Below are positions 15,767 through 23,230 of a stretch of DNA of 64,000 bases, one piece after another; within the stretch, counting starts at the first letter, position 1, and every line of letters begins with the position of its first letter. Source of the DNA: DASPWV01 sp046727855 (GTDB taxonomy: Bacteria; Acidobacteriota; Vicinamibacteria; Vicinamibacterales; UBA2999); the NCBI GenBank assembly GCA_046727855.1, contig JBKPDL010000068.1:19354-83353 (forward strand), read 5' to 3'. Made by a program: the position numbers and the translations under genes. The notes beneath the pieces were generated by a model. That model did no database searches, had not been told where the DNA came from, and was given only the letters and a program-made list of their open reading frames with translations.

Positions 15767-18741
15767 GCGGACTCCGCGACGAGCGACCGCACCAATTCCG
15801 CCGCGTGAAGCGCGCGAACGCTGGCGAAATCGGCGACTTGATGGCGACAGGACACCCCGCTCGCCACGAGCACGGTGTCCGAGCCCATCGCGCGCGCCGC
15901 GGGCAAGAGGCGCCGCTCCCCAATCGCACGTGACACTTCGAAGTGTTCGCGCGCGTAGCCGAACGAACCCGCCATTCCGCAACAGCCAGCGTCGAGATCA
16001 ACGACTGTGGCGCCGGGGATTCGGCTTAACAGTGCTTTTGCCGACGCCACGCGGCCCATCGATTTCTGATGGCAGTGTCCGTGCAACAGGATTTTCGACG
16101 GCCCTGGTGAGAGCCGGAGCGTGGCTCGACCGGATTCACACTCGGCTTCAACGAACTCTTCGAATAGCATCGCGCGTTCGGCGACTTGTCTCGCGCGCCG
16201 TTGAACGTCGCCACGAACAAGTGCGGGCGCATCCTCGCGAATAGCGGACAAGCAGCTTGGTTCGAAAAACACCAGCGCGGCGCCATTCTCAACGAGCGGG
16301 TAAAGGCGATCGGTATTACGCGTGGTGAGCGCGCGCGCGGGCGCGAGGAGCCCTTGCGAAATCAGCGCTCGACCGCAACACACATTGGGCGCGAGGTCGA
16401 CGCCGCATCCGATCGCGTCGAGCACATCCGCGCCCGCCATTCCGATGGCGGGATTGTAATAGTTGGTGAAGGTGTCGTTGAACAGGAGCGCGCGGGCGTG
16501 CTTGTCTGCGTGGCGCCAGCGGAACTGCCGCGCAAACGGCGTGGCGGTCCACGCCGGAGGCGTTCGACGGCGGTCGATTCCAATCAGGCGATCGTTGAGC
16601 CATCGCGCGGGTGCGCTGCGGGCGACGACGTTCGACATAGGAGCGAGCCGGCTTCCCCATCGCGAAAGCGTATGAACGTGCCCCAGCACACGCGCGCGCA
16701 GCGGCGTTCCGTGCCGCCGCCAGTAATCGGCAAGGAACTCGCTCTTGAATCGCGCCACATCCACGCCGACAGGACATTCCGACTTGCAGGCGCGGCACTC
16801 CAGACACAAATCAAGCACCTGGCGCACGCCGTCATCACCTAATCCGTCTTCGTCTAATTCGCCAGACATGACGAGGCGGAGCGCGTTGGCGCGCCCGCGC
16901 GTCGAATCGCGCTCCTCGCGTGTGGCCATGTACGACGGGCACATCGTGCCATCGAGCGTCTTGCGGCACACTCCGAGGCCGCTGCACATCTCCACCGCTC
17001 CGGACATGCCGCCGTACTCCGAATAGTCGAAGAACGTGGCCGGTTGAGCGGTGCGATACGCGGGTCCGTAGCGGAGGTTGGCGGTGATTGGAGGCGCGTC
17101 GACGATCTTGCCGGGATTGAAGATGCCTTCCGGATCAAACGTCCTCTTGATCTGCCGGAACGCGGCGTAGAGCTCGGACCCGAACATCTTTTCCATGAAC
17201 GGACTGCGCACCAGCCCGTCGCCGTGTTCCCCGGAAAGCGCGCCACCGTACTCGAGCACCAAATCGGCGCTCGCCCTTGCGATCGCCTCGAACTGATGCA
17301 CGCCCGCTTCGGTTTTCATGTTGACCACTGGCCGGACATGCAGACAGCCGACCGATGCGTGCGCGTACACGCCCGCGCTCGTGCCATGAGTCCGAATCAT
17401 CGTGAGAAACCGATTGATGTAATCGCGCAGCTTCTCCGGCGCGACCGCGGTGTCCTCGACGAAGGAAAGCGACTTCGCGTCGCCTTTCATCGCCATCGAC
17501 AAACCCAACGCGGCTTCGCGCAACGACCAGATGGCGCTCTGCGCAGCGCTGGTCGTGGCATGGTAATACCGATTTCCGAAGCGCCGCGCGGTCAGATCGC
17601 GCTCCAGCGCTGCGAGGCGCGGCAACAACTCGTCGGGGGTATCGCCGTAGAACTCCACGCACAACAGGGCCTGCGGCTCTCCCTCGATGAAGGTACGACG
17701 CAGCCGCTCGAGGGCGGGACTCTGCTTCGTGTGATTCAGGATGAAACCATCCATCACTTCGACGGCCGATGGCTGGTGCGTGAGAATCACCGGCGTGGCT
17801 TCCAGCGCCTGCAGCAGATCGTCAAACTGAATCGCGAGCACGGCTTTCGCGTTTGGCAGCGGCACCAGCGCGATCTTCGCTTCGAGCACGACGGCCAACG
17901 TGCCTTCGGACCCCACGATCAGCTTGGCCATGTTGAACGCGTCGCCCGGACACACGAAGGCGTCCAGGTTGTAGCCACCGACGCGGCGAATCACCTTGGG
18001 ATATCGCGCCTCGATTGCGCGCGCGCATTCGCCAGCGACACGACGGACGTCGCGGTAGCACGCGGCCTCGAGCGTGTCACCGGCACTGGCGGCATCCAGT
18101 TCGCTCGCGGTCAGCGGGCGAAACCACGCAAGTGAACCATCTGAGAGCGCCACGTGTTGTTCGAGCACATGATCGATGGTCTTTCCGTAGAGCACAGACC
18201 GTGCGCCGGCGGAGTTGTTGGCCATCATGCCGCCGAGCGTGGCGCGGCTAGCCGTTGAAATGTCCGGAGCGAAGCGGAGACCGTGCTCACGAACAGCGGC
18301 GTTGAGCTCGTCGAGCACGATGCCAGCCTCGACGCGCGCCCAGCGCTGGTCGGCGTCGACCTCGAGCAGGCGATTGAAATACTTGGACGTGTCGACGATG
18401 AGGCCGGCGCCGATCGCCTGGCCGGCTTGCGAGGTCCCCCCGCCGCGCATGGTCAGCGGGATGCGATGCTTTCGGCACGCCCGCACCGCCCGGATCACAT
18501 CCTCGCGCGATTTCACGACAGCGACGCCGAGCGGGCGAATCTGATAAACGCTCGCGTCGGTTGAGTACAGCGCGCGCGTTACGTCATCGAAGCGGACCTC
18601 GCCTTCGAGTTGCTGTTCGAGCTCTTTGCGAAACGCGTCGATCGCGGGCACGAGTCGTGAATTGTAGCGCGGCCGCTCTGCCCTGCGTTGTCGCGCAGCC
18701 GCCGCCTGCCGCGATACTGTGGGAACAGCTGTAGCGAGCAC
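15763..18741 (-). CDS. FAD-linked oxidase fused to Fe-S and CCG domains (D-2-hydroxyacid dehydrogenase, YdiJ-like)
   Basis: A 992-residue fusion. Residues about 40-260 form a PCMH FAD-binding domain (MRGGGTSQAGQAIG, GGMMANNSAGARS), residues about 280-540 the FAD-oxidase C-terminal domain (GEHGDGLVRSPFMEKMFG), residues about 580-660 a bis-4Fe-4S region (CSGLGVCRKTLDGTMCP; CLECRACKSECP), and the C-terminus CCG repeats (CCGRALIS; CCGMAGSFGYA). This is the layout of E. coli YdiJ and large D-lactate or D-2-hydroxyglutarate dehydrogenases that pass electrons to the respiratory chain. The start is a GTG at 18741, 3 nt after the enoyl-CoA hydratase stop. The next gene overlaps it by 4 nt and encodes a carboxylate permease, so hydroxy-acid oxidation is a reasonable inference. 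Confidence 0.85.
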   Translation of the reverse strand: MLATAVPTVSRQAAAARQRRAERPRYNSRLVPAIDAFRKELEQQLEGEVRFDDVTRALYSTDASVYQIRPLGVAVVKSREDVIRAVRACRKHRIPLTMRGGGTSQAGQAIGAGLIVDTSKYFNRLLEVDADQRWARVEAGIVLDELNAAVREHGLRFAPDISTASRATLGGMMANNSAGARSVLYGKTIDHVLEQHVALSDGSLAWFRPLTASELDAASAGDTLEAACYRDVRRVAGECARAIEARYPKVIRRVGGYNLDAFVCPGDAFNMAKLIVGSEGTLAVVLEAKIALVPLPNAKAVLAIQFDDLLQALEATPVILTHQPSAVEVMDGFILNHTKQSPALERLRRTFIEGEPQALLCVEFYGDTPDELLPRLAALERDLTARRFGNRYYHATTSAAQSAIWSLREAALGLSMAMKGDAKSLSFVEDTAVAPEKLRDYINRFLTMIRTHGTSAGVYAHASVGCLHVRPVVNMKTEAGVHQFEAIARASADLVLEYGGALSGEHGDGLVRSPFMEKMFGSELYAAFRQIKRTFDPEGIFNPGKIVDAPPITANLRYGPAYRTAQPATFFDYSEYGGMSGAVEMCSGLGVCRKTLDGTMCPSYMATREERDSTRGRANALRLVMSGELDEDGLGDDGVRQVLDLCLECRACKSECPVGVDVARFKSEFLADYWRRHGTPLRARVLGHVHTLSRWGSRLAPMSNVVARSAPARWLNDRLIGIDRRRTPPAWTATPFARQFRWRHADKHARALLFNDTFTNYYNPAIGMAGADVLDAIGCGVDLAPNVCCGRALISQGLLAPARALTTRNTDRLYPLVENGAALVFFEPSCLSAIREDAPALVRGDVQRRARQVAERAMLFEEFVEAECESGRATLRLSPGPSKILLHGHCHQKSMGRVASAKALLSRIPGATVVDLDAGCCGMAGSFGYAREHFEVSRAIGERRLLPAARAMGSDTVLVASGVSCRHQVADFASVRALHAAELVRSLVAESA

Positions 18742-18744
18742 GTC

Positions 18745-19527
18745 CTAGCGCCCGCTGAACCGGGGCGGACGCTTGCCGAGAAACGCCGACACCCCTTCAC
18801 GAAAATCCTCGCTCGCGTAGCATTGTCCGATCAGATCGTCGAGGTCGCTGGGATCGAGGCGCTTGCTGACGGCAATCCGTCGCAGCGCTTCTTTTGTGGC
18901 CCGCAGCGTCAGCGGCGCATGCGCCGCAATCGTCGCCGCGAGATCGCGTACGACGTCGTCGATCACCGCGTGGTCGGCGATGCGCGTCACCAGGCCAAGC
19001 GCCTCGGCTTCCGACGCCTCGAGAAACCGCGCGGTAAAGATGACGTCCTTCGTACGCGCAGGCCCGATCAGATCGACGAGGCGGCCGTAATTGGCCGCAG
19101 ACAGGCAGTTGCCGAGCGTGCGTGCGATCGGCATGCCGAACTGCGCGCTCGGCGTACAGACGCGCAAATCGCATGCGAGCGCAATCGCACACCCGCCGCC
19201 GGCAGCGACACCATGCACCTGCGCTATGGTAGGTACCGCCACGGCTTCGAGGCGATCGATTACCGCATCGAGCCGCTGCTCGTAGGCGATACCATCTTCG
19301 GCGGACGAGAATTCTGTGAACTGCCGGATGTCAGTGCCCGCGGCAAATGCGTCGCCATTCGCGCGCAGCACGAACACGCGGATCTCGGTATCCGCTTCAA
19401 CCTTGTCGCAGGCGTCGGCGAGCGCGTCGTACATCTCCCACGTGAGCGCGTTTTTGGCGTCGGGGCGGTTGAACGTCAGGTACGCGACGTGATCGCCGGA
19501 CGAGAACAACACTTCAGAGGTAGACAT
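18745..19527 (-). CDS. Enoyl-CoA hydratase/isomerase family protein
   Basis: A 260-residue crotonase-fold protein: HVAYLTFNRPDAKNALTW at the start, the first oxyanion-hole segment near DAFAAGTDIRQF, and VHGVAAGGGCAIALACDLR for the second. The catalytic glutamate positions of classical hydratases are not obvious (AQFGMPIARTLGN), so isomerase or another crotonase reaction is possible. It heads an operon with the FAD/Fe-S dehydrogenase and the permease. The start ATG occupies 19527-19525; its complement shares two bases with the ATG of the divergent CoA-transferase (CATG). The frame stays open upstream across the CoA-transferase gene, but family alignment supports MSTSEVLF as the N-terminus. Confidence 0.85.
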   Translation of the reverse strand: MSTSEVLFSSGDHVAYLTFNRPDAKNALTWEMYDALADACDKVEADTEIRVFVLRANGDAFAAGTDIRQFTEFSSAEDGIAYEQRLDAVIDRLEAVAVPTIAQVHGVAAGGGCAIALACDLRVCTPSAQFGMPIARTLGNCLSAANYGRLVDLIGPARTKDVIFTARFLEASEAEALGLVTRIADHAVIDDVVRDLAATIAAHAPLTLRATKEALRRIAVSKRLDPSDLDDLIGQCYASEDFREGVSAFLGKRPPRFSGR

Positions 19528-20707
19528 GAGTACGGGCCAGAGCGCGCTTGAAGGAATACGCGTCCTCGATGTGACGCAGGTGATGGCTGGTCCTTTTTGC
19601 GCGATGCAACTATGCGACATGGGCGCGGACGTGATCAAGGTCGAGCCTCCGGAAGGCGACTCGACGCGGCGGATGGCGGGTGCCGCTGCCGGCGAAAGTG
19701 CGGCATTCAACGCGGTGAATCGCGGCAAGCGCGGTATCGTGCTCGATCTCAAGGCGCCCCTCGGCCAGGACGCCTTTCGCCGTCTGCTACGGCACACCGA
19801 TATCGTGGTGGAAAACAACAGGCCCGGCGTCATGCGCGCCTTCGGGTTGGATTACCCATCGCTCGCGTCTGACTTCCCTACGCTCATCTACGCCTCGATT
19901 TCGGGTTACGGCCAGACCGGTCCCGATGCGAAAAAAGGAGGGTTCGATCTCATCGCGCAAGGCGTATCAGGCCTCATGTCGGTCACCGGCGAACCCGGTC
20001 GGCCCCCGGTCAAAATCGGTGTGCCAATCACCGACCTGGGCGCGGCCATGTTTGCGCTGACGGCGATACTCGCTGCGCTCTATTACCGGGGGCGCACGGG
20101 TCGCGGCCAATACATTGACACGTCGCTCGTCGATGCCGGCGTCGCGTTTTCGGTTTGGGAAGCTGCGGAGTACTTCGGTGAAGGCGTAGTCCCACAGCCA
20201 CTCGGTTCGGCCCATCGTCTGCTCGCGCCGTATCAGGCGATTCGATGCCGTGACGGCTACATCACCCTTGGCGCCGCCAACGATCGGTTGTTCGAGCGGT
20301 TTTGTGCACTGCTTGGGCATGCAGAATGGGTTGGCAATCCGGACTACGCAACTGCCACCGCGAGGGTGAAGAACCGCGCCGCGTTGATCGCGCGGATCGA
20401 AGCGATCACGGCGCTGGAACCGCGGCAGCATTGGATTGCGTTACTCGAGACAAACGGGATTCCGTGCGGACCGATCAACAACTATGCGGAGGCGTTTGCA
20501 GATCCGCAGGTGCGCGCGCGTGAAATGGTGGTGGAGGTCGAACACCCGGCGCTCGGCCGCCTCCAAACACCCGGATCGCCGATCAAAATGTCGGAAACTC
20601 CGCCTCTCGTTCGGCGCCGAGCGCCAATGCTCGGTGAGCACACGGGCGAAATTCTAGGGAAATTAGGTTACTCCGACGCTCAACTCGCGCAGTTCCGTCT
20701 TTTCTAG
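19526..20707 (+). CDS. CaiB/BaiF family CoA-transferase
   Basis: A 393-residue class III CoA-transferase. Visible family features are GIRVLDVTQVMAGPFCAMQLCDMGADVIKVEPP at the N-terminus, VVENNRPGVMRAFGLDY, SISGYGQTGP, and GQYIDTSLVDAGVAF, which carries the expected catalytic aspartate. These enzymes move CoA between short acyl-CoAs and acids (formyl/oxalyl, carnitine, succinyl/hydroxyacid types); the exact pair cannot be told. Divergent neighbours encode an enoyl-CoA hydratase and a hydroxyacid dehydrogenase, suggesting a small acyl-CoA or hydroxy-acid catabolic module. AGAGG lies about 7 nt before the ATG, inside the neighbour's coding sequence. Confidence 0.9.
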   Translation: MSTGQSALEGIRVLDVTQVMAGPFCAMQLCDMGADVIKVEPPEGDSTRRMAGAAAGESAAFNAVNRGKRGIVLDLKAPLGQDAFRRLLRHTDIVVENNRPGVMRAFGLDYPSLASDFPTLIYASISGYGQTGPDAKKGGFDLIAQGVSGLMSVTGEPGRPPVKIGVPITDLGAAMFALTAILAALYYRGRTGRGQYIDTSLVDAGVAFSVWEAAEYFGEGVVPQPLGSAHRLLAPYQAIRCRDGYITLGAANDRLFERFCALLGHAEWVGNPDYATATARVKNRAALIARIEAITALEPRQHWIALLETNGIPCGPINNYAEAFADPQVRAREMVVEVEHPALGRLQTPGSPIKMSETPPLVRRRAPMLGEHTGEILGKLGYSDAQLAQFRLF

Positions 20708-20789
20708 GTGGTAACGTTCCGGGTGCGAACGCGGCGCCACCGTCAGGGTCGGCCCGACAGGCGAAAGACGCTGATGAATCGTGCGCGAG

Positions 20790-20819
20790 CCGACTTACGA
20801 ACGCGCGGGCGATTATAAT
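20790..20819 (+). promoter_or_regulatory. Candidate sigma-70 promoter of the zinc-ribbon/selenoprotein pair
   Basis: A perfect TATAAT (20814-20819) is preceded after 18 bp by CCGACT (20790-20795; GAC core only). Transcription would start about 7-8 nt before the ATG at 20835, giving a very short leader. The remaining spacer 20708-20789 shows nothing else. Confidence 0.45.
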
Positions 20820-20834
20820 CGCGCGTAGACCTGC

Positions 20835-21314
20835 ATGAGCGATCGGAAATACCGTCAGCGCGGTTATCAGGACGATGGTCGCGAGCGGCAGCCGCGACCG
20901 GCGTCGCCGGATGGACAACCGCGCCGACCGGAACGTGAACCCGGCGCTCCGGCGGGCGCACGCCGCATTTCGTCCGAAGGTGCGAAGAACCCGAACATGC
21001 CGGGTTTTCGCGAAGTGGCCCGATGCGCGCGATGTGGAAGCCTCGTTGAAGTGCAGGTGTTCTCGCGCAGCAAGTGCACAAAGTGCGGTCAGGACCTGCA
21101 CTCATGCGCGCAGTGCGTGCATTTCGATCCGGGTGCACGTTTCGAATGCACGCAGCCGATTGCGGCACGGGTGTCGCCGAAAGACGTCGCCAACGAGTGT
21201 CAGTTCTTCACGGCGCGCACCACATGGGAGCGCGAGACCTCGTCGGCCGTCAGCAACAAGCCGGCTGAACCATCCGGCGCGCGCAAGGCCTTCGACGACC
21301 TGTTCAAGTTCTGA
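20835..21314 (+). CDS. Small zinc-ribbon protein, function unknown
   Basis: A 159-residue protein of unrecognised function. The first 50 residues are Arg/Pro/Gly-rich and probably disordered. Residues about 63-115 contain CARCG, CTKCG and CAQC plus two further single cysteines (FECTQP, NECQFF), which together could bind two zinc ions; the C-terminus ends in a conserved-looking KAFDDLFKF. No signal peptide or membrane segment is visible, so it is likely cytoplasmic. A perfect TATAAT box lies just upstream. The thioredoxin-fold selenoprotein gene begins 18 nt after its stop, so the two are probably co-transcribed. A redox relation between the Cys-rich protein and the selenoprotein is suggested only by this arrangement. 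Confidence 0.75.
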   Translation: MSDRKYRQRGYQDDGRERQPRPASPDGQPRRPEREPGAPAGARRISSEGAKNPNMPGFREVARCARCGSLVEVQVFSRSKCTKCGQDLHSCAQCVHFDPGARFECTQPIAARVSPKDVANECQFFTARTTWERETSSAVSNKPAEPSGARKAFDDLFKF

Positions 21315-21332
21315 AGCCCTTACAATCGATCC

Positions 21333-21995
21333 ATGGCCCTCCTTTCTGCTCAGGATGCCCAGGTCCTGACCGAGCACCTGTCGCCGATTCAGAAGCGCGT
21401 CACCCTCGTGCTCTTCACCCAAACGATCGGCGGATCCGAAAGTGGTCCAGTCGCCAGGCAAGTGCTCGATGAGCTCGCCACGCTCAACGACCAGGTCGAA
21501 GTGGTGGAAAAGAACTTCATCCTCGATCTCGACGATCGCGCGAAGTACGGTGTCGACAAGTCTCCCGCGATCGTGGTTTTGTCGGACGGCGACGACACGC
21601 GCATGCGGTTTTTCGGCGCGCCCACCGGCTACGAGTTCGTTCCGCTCGTCGAGGCGGTGCTCCTGGCAGGAACGGGCCATCTCGAGCTCCAGGGCGAGAC
21701 CAAGGCGTTGCTCGCCACGGTCGCCAAGCCGATGCATTTGCAGGTGTTCTCCACACCCACGTGACCGCATTGCCCCAGGGCGGTCGTCCTGGCGCACAAA
21801 ATGGCGTACGCGAATCCGCACATCACCGCTTCGGCGGTCGAGGCCACGGAGTTCATGGAACTCACGCGCCGCTATCGCGTCACCGGCGTTCCCAAAACCA
21901 TCGTCAACGACGACGTCGAGATTCTTGGCGCGCTGCCTGAGGAAATGTTCGTCCGGGCGGCGCTGCAAATCCCCGAAGACCAGCCGTCCGCATAG
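21333..21995 (+). CDS. Selenoprotein: protein-disulfide-oxidoreductase-like (double thioredoxin fold) with UPHC active site
   Basis: The reading frame from the ATG at 21333 has one in-frame TGA (21762-21764, codon 144) and then continues without interruption to TAG at 21993-21995, giving 220 residues. Around the TGA it reads QVFSTPT-U-PHCPRAVV, the place where the archaeal Pdo and AhpF N-terminal-domain families have TPTCPYCP; so UGA replaces the first cysteine of CxxC. The rest of that domain is intact (AHKMAYANPHITASAVEA, YRVTGVPKTIVND with the cis-proline). The N-terminal thioredoxin fold (residues 1-110) has lost its CxxC (TQTIGGSES). A hairpin suited to be a SECIS element begins 6 nt after the UGA, and selD is in the same window. 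A nonsense mutation is less likely, given the exact position and intact downstream frame. The function is inferred to be thiol-disulfide or peroxiredoxin reduction. Confidence 0.85.
21762..21796 (+). promoter_or_regulatory. SECIS-like hairpin directly after the UGA of the thioredoxin-fold selenoprotein
   Basis: UGA is at 21762-21764. Positions 21771-21779 pair with 21788-21796 (TGC, a C-C mismatch, then CCAGG against CCTGG and GCA), giving eight base pairs. The apical loop is 21780-21787, GCGGTCGT, and starts with G 16 nt after the UGA. A hairpin inside the coding sequence with a G at the loop start fits the general bacterial SECIS model recognised by SelB. Confidence 0.7.
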
Positions 21996-21997
21996 AA

Positions 21998-22019
21998 TGA
22001 CCTCCCGAACGGGAGGTCA
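21998..22019 (+). terminator. Perfect 9-bp hairpin between the selenoprotein gene and the M55 remnant
   Basis: TGACCTCCC (21998-22006) and GGGAGGTCA (22011-22019) are exact reverse complements with a GAAC loop. The right arm contains the GGGAGG that would be the ribosome-binding site of the ATG at 22021. It may end the upstream transcript or mask translation. There is no T-tract. Confidence 0.5.
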
Positions 22020-22020
22020 C

Positions 22021-22438
22021 ATGCGCCGCGCCTTTCTCGCTATTGCGTGCTTTCTACTGGCAGTTGCTGCCAACGCACAGCCATCCGGCAAGCGCGTTTA
22101 CATTTCGGTTGATCTCGAAGGTATCAGCGGCGTCAACGGCGACGACCAGACGTCGGCCGGACAGCCTGAGTACGGACGCGCGCGAAAACTCATGGCCGAA
22201 GACGCCAACGCGGCGATTCGCGGCGCGTTCGACGGCGGCGGCAAAGAAAACAGCGCCGCAGCGTACCGGTCCGTATCGCGTGACGATTCAATATCGCAAC
22301 TTCACGTTTACCGAGGTGGCAGGCGCGTTCAAGGAAATCGAGGTCGTCGCACCCGACACACTCAGGTTTGCGCGTGACACGATGCCGGAAGCGTATCGCC
22401 TCATTCGCGTGCTCTATCGCTTCATCAACCCGGATTAG
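22021..22438 (+). pseudogene. Decayed M55 D-aminopeptidase (DppA-like): internal deletion plus frame change
   Basis: From the ATG at 22021 the frame gives a signal peptide (FLAIACFLLAVAANAQ) followed by KRVYISVDLEGISGVNGDDQ and PEYGRARKLMAEDANAAIRGAFDGG. This is the N-terminus of M55 peptidases, with the Asp/Glu metal site of the SVDLEG motif. After about residue 75 the sequence stops resembling the family, and the next frame gives its C-terminal end instead (GPYRVTIQYRN, APDTLRFARDTMPEAYRLIRVLY), ending at 22438. Family members are near 270 residues plus signal, so roughly 400-450 bp of the middle, including the metal-binding histidines, is missing. The join falls near 22243-22270. No functional enzyme can be made. 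Confidence 0.8.
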
Positions 22439-22474
22439 ACTTCTACGGATCGATGAGTTGATCGATCCGCGGCG

Positions 22475-23152
22475 TCACGCCGGAACCGGCTTCCATCCCT
22501 TCCCTTCCTCGAGAACGAAGCGCGTGTCTTCCGGGACGTCCCACCCCGGAATCGTGGGATAGAGCGGATCGCCCGGCAGCGTCAGCATCCGTCGATTGCC
22601 GCTCTGGTTGAATTGCGGCTGCACGCGTACGACACGCGTGCGACGCGCCCAGTCGAGCACCTCGGCGATCGATTGCAACCGCGCGAGCCGCCGCAGTGTC
22701 GTCCACGTCGGCGGCGGCAGCACGATCTCGCCACGGCGACAGCGCTCGATCGCGGCCGACGGACCTCCCCACACGAGCTCAGTTGTCTCGCTCTCGTCGT
22801 GCCGCGCGACCTGGCCGTCGGGCATGAGCGCGAGAAAGAAGCGCGTGTCGTAGCGGCGGGTTTCGATCTCGGGTGTGACCCAGTGCGCGATCGGAAGCAA
22901 ATCGTCCGGCGCGAGCGTGACAGCTGCTTCCTCTTGCGTCTCTCGGACGGCGGCAATGCGGTACGCGAGTTCCTCGTCGCCGGCCGCGAGCGCACGATCG
23001 CTGTCATCGACGCGGCCTCCTGGAAATACGTAGGCGCCGCCCATAAATGTGACGCTGTCGTGCCGTCGCACGAGGAGGACTTCCAGATTCTGCGACGCGG
23101 GCTCGCGCACGAGCACCACGGTTGAAGCGGGACGTGCGGGGACCGGGTTCAT
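22475..23152 (-). CDS. NUDIX hydrolase
   Basis: About 225 residues. VFPGGRVDDSD followed after a short insertion by AVRETQEEAAV forms the Nudix box (REx2EE core); the extra residues between its two halves resemble the NUDT19/CoA-diphosphatase-like subgroup. The enzyme would hydrolyse a nucleoside-diphosphate-linked compound; the substrate is not evident. The start is uncertain: the frame opens at 23200, ATGs exist at 23173 and 23152, and none has a strong ribosome-binding site. MNPVPARPASTVVLVRE was chosen as it begins just ahead of the first beta-strand. It lies 78 nt downstream of the rRNA-methyltransferase gene on the same strand. Confidence 0.85.
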   Translation of the reverse strand: MNPVPARPASTVVLVREPASQNLEVLLVRRHDSVTFMGGAYVFPGGRVDDSDRALAAGDEELAYRIAAVRETQEEAAVTLAPDDLLPIAHWVTPEIETRRYDTRFFLALMPDGQVARHDESETTELVWGGPSAAIERCRRGEIVLPPPTWTTLRRLARLQSIAEVLDWARRTRVVRVQPQFNQSGNRRMLTLPGDPLYPTIPGWDVPEDTRFVLEEGKGWKPVPA

Positions 23153-23230
23153 CTGTCTTCGTGTTCCTAGCATATGGCACCCAGGCCGCTCTCGCATCAC
23201 GCGGTGCGCGATGCCATGTGATCCAAACCG

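Noticed and set aside
21762..21764. Nonsense mutation or frameshift in the thioredoxin-fold gene
   Set aside because: The frame is intact on both sides, the TGA replaces precisely the catalytic cysteine, a hairpin follows and selD shows the same pattern.
21442..22377. 311-codon frame across the selenoprotein and M55 region
   Set aside because: Its first part is a shifted-frame shadow of the selenoprotein; only its end coincides with the M55 N-terminus.
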